Assembly: GCA_947377625.1 (NCBI GenBank) | Contig: CANCGR010000037.1 | Span: 1 to 11,615 of the forward strand | Source of the DNA: Gammaproteobacteria bacterium | GTDB taxonomy: Bacteria > Pseudomonadota > Gammaproteobacteria > Pseudomonadales > Pseudohongiellaceae | Direction of reading: 5' to 3' | DNA length: 11,615 nt | Shown here: positions 7,525 through 11,615 of the stretch, one piece after another | How positions within the stretch are numbered: the first letter of the stretch is position 1 | How the letters are laid out: each line of letters begins with the position of its first letter | Program-made: the position numbers and the translations under genes | The notes under the pieces: generated by a model | What the model saw: only the letters and a program-made list of their open reading frames with translations | What the model was told of the DNA's origin: nothing | The model's database searches: none

Positions 7525-8784
7525 TTACTGCGGAGGCACAGATTCATTTGTGATCACTCTAGCAACTGGTTCAGCGACAACGCGAATGGCCAGCACCAGA
7601 CCTGTGGCAAGTAGCAAACTGGCCAGATAGAACGGCGCGGCCGGCAAATGCACCGGCGCAGACTTTCCGATAAACCATGCAAAGGCTTGCGTGAATACCA
7701 ACGGTGCCACGATGCCGGAGATGCTGCGCAAACTGGCTATCGCCCCTTGCAGCTGACCTTGTTCCTGCACGCTGACGCGCTTGGTCATTAGTGCTTGTGC
7801 CGAAGGCGAGGCCACGCCCCACAGCGCTGCCACCGGCACGGCCAGCAACAGTTGCGTGCCGGTAGTGGCCATGCCATAGCCGAGCATGCCGAGTACACCG
7901 GCCACCAGGCCGAAGCACAGCAACTTTCTTTCACCAAAGCGGTTCAAGGCCGGGCGAATTACGCCAGCTTGCACAATGACCGAACACACGCCGACCAACG
8001 CCAGCATGAGCCCGACTGCTGTTTCGTCCCAGCCATAGCGATAGCCGAGATAGAGCACCGTGACACTCGGATACACCATGTGCGCCAGCTCCATCAACAT
8101 CACGATGCCGGTCAGCGCAAACAGCTCGTGGTGCGAACGCAGCAAGCGCAGTGCGCCGAGCGGATTGGCTTTATGCCAGACAAAGGTCGCGCGCTTTTCT
8201 GCAGGCAGTGATTCCGGCAGCACAAAGAAGCCGTACAGCGTATTGGCGAGCGCGAAGGCTGCTGACACCCAAAATGGCATGCGCGGATCAAGGCCGCCCA
8301 ACAAGCCCCCCAACGCCGGGCCAACAATGAAGCCCAAGCCAAAGGCTGCGCCCAGCATGCCAAAACTCGCCGCACGTTTGTCAGGCGGTGTTACATCGGC
8401 AATGTACGCAAAGGCTGTGGAAAAACTGGCCGAGGTCATGCCGGAAATTATTCTGCCGACAAACAGCCAGGCCAGGCTCGGCGCCAGCGCCATCAACACA
8501 TAGTCGAGGCCAAGCCCCAGACACGACAACAGAATCACTGGCCGGCGGCCGTAACGATCCGACAGCATGCCAATAATCGGCATGCAGATAAATTGCATCA
8601 CGCCCCACGCCAAGGTCATGTAGCCATACATGCGGGCGGCCGAGGCGGTGTCGTTGCCCTGAAAACTTTCCACCAGTTTGGGCAACACCGGAATGATGAT
8701 GCCGAACGCCAGCACGTCCAGCAGCACCACAATAAAGATGAACACAAAAGTGGCGCGGCGCAGGCCGCTGGTGGCGTTGGTCAT
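7525..8784 (-). CDS. Major facilitator exporter, TetA-like (DHA1) family
   Basis: The product has 419 residues and about 12 transmembrane helices, and is a proton-coupled drug/metabolite antiporter of the inner membrane. Family marks are D23 in the first helix followed by GIIIPVLP (28-35), motif A GMLSDRYGRR (72-81), LDYVLMALAP (93-102) with the acidic residue found in the Tet proteins, GRIISG (110-115), and the antiporter motif C region FGLGFIVGPALGG (148-160). The second half includes GERKLLCFGL and EQGQLQGAIASL, the latter also typical of the Tet(A) group. This pattern places it among TCR/Tet-type MFS proteins, but many chromosomal members are not tetracycline pumps, so no resistance is claimed. 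The ATG is 4 bases after the stop of the YjbR-like gene, and a GGA in that gene's last codons may serve as its ribosome binding site. The two genes therefore form an operon. Confidence 0.9.
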   Translation of the reverse strand: MTNATSGLRRATFVFIFIVVLLDVLAFGIIIPVLPKLVESFQGNDTASAARMYGYMTLAWGVMQFICMPIIGMLSDRYGRRPVILLSCLGLGLDYVLMALAPSLAWLFVGRIISGMTSASFSTAFAYIADVTPPDKRAASFGMLGAAFGLGFIVGPALGGLLGGLDPRMPFWVSAAFALANTLYGFFVLPESLPAEKRATFVWHKANPLGALRLLRSHHELFALTGIVMLMELAHMVYPSVTVLYLGYRYGWDETAVGLMLALVGVCSVIVQAGVIRPALNRFGERKLLCFGLVAGVLGMLGYGMATTGTQLLLAVPVAALWGVASPSAQALMTKRVSVQEQGQLQGAIASLRSISGIVAPLVFTQAFAWFIGKSAPVHLPAAPFYLASLLLATGLVLAIRVVAEPVARVITNESVPPQ

Positions 8785-8788
8785 AGCG

Positions 8789-9193
8789 TTATTCCGCAGG
8801 TGAATTTTTGGCAGATGCTGCTGTCAGCTCGGTCTGTTGCTTGCGTGTGAGTTTGGCACACACCAGCTCATAGGACTGAACAGCGAGCTGTTTTATCACG
8901 GCAACCGGCACATCAGCATTAAGATCAATGCATATCCAATAACGCCGATCCAGATGAGAACGATGGCCAACGCCAGTGTATTGGGCATGCAGCATGTCAA
9001 CTTGCTGCGCCTCACATTTCACAATCACATGCTCATCGTCACGCAGTGAGAGGATGGCAAACATCTTGCCCATTACTTTGTAGATGAGCGCAAGCGGCGT
9101 GGAGCCGCGTGGCGCAGTGAACGGTTCCGCCACGGCTCCCGGTTTGGCATCAAGAAATTTCTTCAAGGCAGCTGTGCGTTGGCGCGGCTTCAT
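8789..9193 (-). CDS. MmcQ/YjbR-like (DUF419) family protein
   Basis: The product is a 134-residue soluble protein. It shows the family pattern YKVMGKMFAIL (38-48), an alternating strand with VIVKC (56-60), HLDRRYWICIDL (80-91) and SYELV (107-111). The YjbR/MmcQ fold resembles a CyaY-like alpha/beta unit. Members are labelled DNA-binding in databases, but their biological role is poorly defined. The length is slightly above that of simple family members because of an N-terminal extension and a polar C-terminal tail (about 118-134). The start is ATG 9193, with only a weak GAG upstream. Its stop is 4 bases before the MFS start, so the two are co-transcribed. The glycosyltransferase gene ends 94 bases upstream on the same strand with no terminator seen between them, so it may belong to the same transcript. 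Confidence 0.85.
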   Translation of the reverse strand: MKPRQRTAALKKFLDAKPGAVAEPFTAPRGSTPLALIYKVMGKMFAILSLRDDEHVIVKCEAQQVDMLHAQYTGVGHRSHLDRRYWICIDLNADVPVAVIKQLAVQSYELVCAKLTRKQQTELTAASAKNSPAE

Positions 9194-9287
9194 GTCGACT
9201 CGTCAATCAATATGTACCCAAGTGCACACTATGGACGAGAAGGGGATTTTGCAACTACGCCAGCTTGCCAACGGAACAGCAGCCAGC

Positions 9288-10538
9288 TCAAGCCAAAGCG
9301 GCTTCCAGCAATTCACAGGCGGTAGTGAGCGGTTGTGCTGACTTGATCAAGCGCTGCAACTGCTGGCAGCGAGCAAGCACCTGCTCATCAGCAAGCAAGA
9401 CTCTCAGCTTGTCGGCGACAGCCTGCGCCTTGAACTGCTCGGGTGGCAAACCATCACCAGCGCCCAACCTTCTCAGCCGCAGCAGGTTATCAGGTTGATC
9501 ATGCGCCATCGGCATCAGCAGTTGCGGTATGCCGGCCGCAAAACCTTGCGCCATGGTGCCAATGCCACCGTGGTGCACGAGCGCAGCGCAACGTGGCAAC
9601 AACTGGCTGAACGGCGCAAACGACACGTGCATAACTGAGGCGGGAAGATTGGGCGGAATATTTTCAGCAAAGCGAGTCAGCAGCACAGCTCGGCGCTGCA
9701 GTTTTTCACAAGCGCCAATGGCTGCTTCAAAAAAGTCACGGCCCTGGCGCATCGCCGAGCCCGGCGTGAACGCAATCGGTGCGGAGCCTGCTGCCAAAAA
9801 TGCTTCGAGCTCGGGCGACAGCGTGGCAATGCTGCTTTCATCGTACAGCGGAAAACCCGCCAGCCTTGCTTGCGGTGGCCAGTCAGGCTGCGGCGCTGCA
9901 AACCATGCAGGCCACAGGCCGAGAACGCGCTGCGGCGAATTCCACCAACTATCCATTACCCGCTGCACCGGCGCCAAACCGAGCTCATGGCGGAATGCAT
10001 TCAGTGACGGGCAGATAAGCGGGTCGATCAGAAATTTGTCGGCAAGCCAATAGATCAAACTGATCCACCACCCCGGCGCCCATGCGGGAATCGACATCGG
10101 CAAACCCGGCACTTCATGCACAGTGCGAAATACCAGCGGTTGCAAGTGGGTGGAGATCAGCGGCACGCCATGGGCTTCCTGCAATAGTCGCGCGCTCAAG
10201 CATAGCGGCGAGGCCACCAATGTGAATTTTTCTGTTTGCCAACGCTGCAACAAAACTTCGTAGGCAGGGCGCAGCATAAGCATCATCGCGGCTATCACCA
10301 CCGGTGCGCCTTTTCGCGCGTCCCACAAGTCGGGGTGAGCGGTGGAGTCGAGATATTCCTGCGCGGTACCAAGCTCAATGTAATCGAGTTGGTTCTGTTC
10401 GATCAGCGAACGAAAGTAGCCATTGGCACACACCATCACCTTATGACCACGCGCTTTCATGGCAACAGCAAGCCCTACGACGGGATGCACATCGCCATGG
10501 CTGCCCATCGGCACAAATACAAATGATCGCTGCGACAC
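9288..10538 (-). CDS. RhlB-like GT1-family glycosyltransferase
   Basis: The product has 416 residues and the two-domain GT-B fold, and transfers a sugar from a nucleotide donor to a lipid or small-molecule acceptor. The N-terminal domain begins VPMGSHGDVHPVVGLA (9-24), the GSxGDVxP signature. The C-terminal domain has FTPGSAM (257-263), HHGGIGTM (322-329) and PMAHDQPDN (343-351), the nucleotide-sugar binding loop. From memory it aligns well along its length with RhlB, the rhamnosyltransferase subunit of rhamnolipid synthesis, including the segments DLWD near 70, SPQRVLGLWPAWFAAPQPDW (201-220) and AGFPLYD. A glycolipid product is therefore a reasonable guess, but sterol or macrolide type GT1 roles are not excluded and no RhlA partner is present in the window. 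GTG 10538 is chosen because AAGGAG lies 10 bases upstream. The longer frame from GTG 10574 would begin inside the upstream terminator hairpin. The YjbR-like and MFS genes follow on the same strand. Confidence 0.88.
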   Translation of the reverse strand: MSQRSFVFVPMGSHGDVHPVVGLAVAMKARGHKVMVCANGYFRSLIEQNQLDYIELGTAQEYLDSTAHPDLWDARKGAPVVIAAMMLMLRPAYEVLLQRWQTEKFTLVASPLCLSARLLQEAHGVPLISTHLQPLVFRTVHEVPGLPMSIPAWAPGWWISLIYWLADKFLIDPLICPSLNAFRHELGLAPVQRVMDSWWNSPQRVLGLWPAWFAAPQPDWPPQARLAGFPLYDESSIATLSPELEAFLAAGSAPIAFTPGSAMRQGRDFFEAAIGACEKLQRRAVLLTRFAENIPPNLPASVMHVSFAPFSQLLPRCAALVHHGGIGTMAQGFAAGIPQLLMPMAHDQPDNLLRLRRLGAGDGLPPEQFKAQAVADKLRVLLADEQVLARCQQLQRLIKSAQPLTTACELLEAALA

Positions 10539-10548
10539 AGTTACACAA

Positions 10549-10554
10549 CTCCTT
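10549..10554 (-). promoter_or_regulatory. Strong ribosome binding site fixing the RhlB-like start
   Basis: On the minus strand this reads AAGGAG, 10 bases before GTG 10538. It is the best Shine-Dalgarno sequence in the window and rules against the in-frame GTG at 10574. It begins only 5 bases after the T tract of the upstream terminator. Confidence 0.7.
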
Positions 10555-10559
10555 GCTGG

Positions 10560-10594
10560 AAAAGAAAAAGCCACGCGAACGTGGCTTTTTTTTT
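10560..10594. terminator. Bidirectional intrinsic terminator after the DUF6644-like pair
   Basis: A perfect stem AAAAAGCCACG (10565-10575) and CGTGGCTTTTT (10580-10590) closes a 4-base loop. On the plus strand it is followed by nine T residues (10586-10594). On the minus strand the run is TTTTTCTTTT and the loop is TTCG. It lies 20 bases after the stop of the minus-strand gene ending at 10614, so its natural use is to end that operon. There is no nearby plus-strand gene for it to serve. It also sits immediately upstream of the RhlB-like ribosome binding site. Confidence 0.88.
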
Positions 10595-10613
10595 GCTATT
10601 TCTTTAGCTGAAC

Positions 10614-11102
10614 TCAGCTGTCGGTATAAGGAATCATGCGACCCAGAATAATCACACCAATCCAGATCACAATCGAAAGAAGCGCGATTACCTTGGCACG
10701 GAACGGCGCATCTTCACCGTCGGCCAGTGCCAGCAATTCCTTGTGCTCACCGAACCAGAACCACAACGCATTGATACCCGCCAGCACTACCAACACCATC
10801 TTCCACTGGAAGCCGTAGTTGTAAATGTAGTTGTTGGGGTCGGAGGTCATGAAGAAATAACCAGTGATCAGGTTAACGCTGAACCCGACAATCGCCACCG
10901 GAATGAATTTCATGGCTTCTTTCATATTGACGAACTTGCACAGGCCCAACACGCGGCCATCCACCACCAAGAGCGCTCCAAACAGGAACGACAACCCGAT
11001 GAAGTGCAGGGTTTCGCACAGCGGGAAAATCCAGAACTGCTCAATGATCCATTTGTGAACTATGCTGCTTGTGAAAAAGTCAGCTACATCTTGCATCGTC
11101 AT
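10614..11102 (-). CDS. DUF6644-like four-helix membrane protein (second of a pair)
   Basis: The product is a 162-residue inner-membrane protein with about four transmembrane helices (near 24-47, 66-85, 100-117 and 136-155). Helix 1 contains CETLHFIGLSFLFGALLVVD (29-48) with H33, then GRVLG (49-53). Helix 2 has GFSVNLITG (73-81), followed by a short loop with NYIYNYGFQWK (91-101) leading into helix 3. The C-terminus is GRMIPYTDS. I recall this layout (H in helix 1, an RLLG-like turn, FxxK before helix 3, terminal GR) from the DUF6644 group, whose function is unknown. The conserved membrane histidine could bind heme or metal, but this is only a suggestion. It is a paralogue of the upstream gene, with 12 bases between them, and is clearly in the same operon. 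The transcript ends at the hairpin near 10560-10594. Confidence 0.75.
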   Translation of the reverse strand: MTMQDVADFFTSSIVHKWIIEQFWIFPLCETLHFIGLSFLFGALLVVDGRVLGLCKFVNMKEAMKFIPVAIVGFSVNLITGYFFMTSDPNNYIYNYGFQWKMVLVVLAGINALWFWFGEHKELLALADGEDAPFRAKVIALLSIVIWIGVIILGRMIPYTDS

Positions 11103-11109
11103 GTTCTGT

Positions 11110-11116
11110 TCCCCTT
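11110..11116 (-). promoter_or_regulatory. Ribosome binding site of the second DUF6644-like gene
   Basis: On the minus strand this reads AAGGGGA, with 7 bases between it and the ATG at 11102. It overlaps the TAA stop of the upstream paralogue (11115-11117), an arrangement that favours translational coupling of the two genes. Confidence 0.65.
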
Positions 11117-11579
11117 AAGAAGCTGTGATGTATGCCATCAACCGACCGGTGATGACACCAACCAGCCAACTGGTCATGCAAAGAGCTGCGAAAAATTTCT
11201 GGGTAAACTCACTCTTGTTGGTACGCACAGCGTTCATGACCACTTTGAGCAACACCCCGCCAGTAAGGATCGCACCGATCTTCAGCTGGAAAGTCCATTG
11301 AAAGAAATACATGCTGGAGCTGCCGGAAAACAGCATGATGCCCGACCACAGGTTGATCAAAAATCCAATCCAGCCCACCGTAAACAGCTTGTCGAACGCC
11401 AGCACGGAAATGCCTTTGGCAAAGCCCAGCACCCGCATACACAGCATCAGCGAGACGCCCAGCACGGTAGCCATGCCAACCGCATGACAAGTCAACACGA
11501 AGGGATAGCCCCACAGGGACTCCCTGACGAAGACCCCAACGGGGCCGTTTTCATACCAGAGCAATAAATCCATGATCAT
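11115..11579 (-). CDS. DUF6644-like four-helix membrane protein (first of a pair)
   Basis: The product is a 154-residue inner-membrane protein with about four transmembrane helices. It is paralogous to the next gene: H32 in LTCHAVGMATVLG matches H33 there, RVLG (49-52) matches RVLG (50-53), GFLINLWSG (72-80) matches GFSVNLITG, FQLK (97-100) matches FQWK, and the C-terminal GRLMAYITAS matches GRMIPYTDS. The opening SLWGYPFVLTCHAVG (21-35) is typical of the DUF6644 group as I remember it; function unknown. ATG 11579 is preferred because AAAGAGA lies 7 bases upstream on the minus strand, although ATG 11573 (MDLLLWYEN) is possible. Only 36 bases precede it in the window, so its promoter, or earlier genes of the operon, cannot be seen. 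Confidence 0.75.
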   Translation of the reverse strand: MIMDLLLWYENGPVGVFVRESLWGYPFVLTCHAVGMATVLGVSLMLCMRVLGFAKGISVLAFDKLFTVGWIGFLINLWSGIMLFSGSSSMYFFQWTFQLKIGAILTGGVLLKVVMNAVRTNKSEFTQKFFAALCMTSWLVGVITGRLMAYITAS

Positions 11580-11615
11580 GATCAGGTCTCTTTAGTTATT
11601 AATCACTGCAGTTGT

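Noticed and set aside
7525..8784. Tetracycline resistance gene
   Set aside because: The protein is TetA-like in its motifs, but there is no TetR-type repressor or mobile element nearby, and chromosomal relatives export other substrates. Only a family-level call is supported.
10539..10574. N-terminal extension of the RhlB-like protein from GTG 10574
   Set aside because: The start would lie within the terminator stem, and AAGGAG would be inside the coding region. GTG 10538 has the proper site and places the GSxGDVxP motif at the normal distance.
10743..11567. Plus-strand 274-residue open frame rich in His and Gln
   Set aside because: It is antisense across both DUF6644-like genes, including their junction. 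The minus-strand genes have hydrophobic helices, matched motifs and ribosome binding sites.
11571..11584. Palindrome TGATCATGATCA at the start of the first DUF6644-like gene
   Set aside because: It arises largely from the repeated ATGATC at the start codon. No second copy or operator context is visible, so I do not call a regulatory site.

Overview
The window looks like ordinary chromosomal DNA of a Gram-negative bacterium, most likely a proteobacterium and perhaps a gammaproteobacterium. The evidence is moderately high GC, short intergenic gaps, Shine-Dalgarno starts, an exported protein with a Sec signal, and a TonB/TolA-type inner-membrane anchor. The genus cannot be read from the sequence. 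I see no rRNA, tRNA, CRISPR array, insertion sequence or phage gene.

Left part (1-4226). A membrane acyltransferase of the OafA/YrhL (acyltransferase-3) family runs off the left edge on the minus strand. Divergent from it is a large exported protein (962-3076) built from three consecutive SnoaL/NTF2-like domains and ending in a lone CxxC. It is followed on the same strand by an unrecognised membrane-anchored protein (3210-4226). The N-terminal helix of that protein carries the SxxxH motif of TonB and TolA, but its C-terminal part resembles neither.

Middle part (4263-7453). A complete P2-like cation P-type ATPase lies on the minus strand, convergent with the TonB/TolA-like gene. Its phosphorylation, phosphatase and hinge motifs are intact, but several residues that bind Ca2+ in SERCA are replaced in M5 and M6, so its ion is unknown. 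A small gamma-glutamylcyclotransferase-fold protein (7019-7453) is divergent from it.

Right part (7525-11579, all minus strand). In transcription order there are two paralogous four-helix membrane proteins of the DUF6644 type in one operon, then a strong bidirectional terminator, then a RhlB-like GT-B glycosyltransferase, a YjbR/MmcQ-like protein, and a TetA-like major facilitator exporter. The last two genes are 4 bases apart and clearly co-transcribed. A RhlB-like enzyme upstream of an exporter recalls rhamnolipid loci, but no RhlA is present here.

No single block is an obvious defence or mobile system. The most unusual items are the triple-SnoaL exported protein, the TonB/TolA-anchored orphan, the divergent P-type ATPase, the paired DUF6644-like proteins, and the terminator that sits directly against the ribosome binding site of the glycosyltransferase gene.
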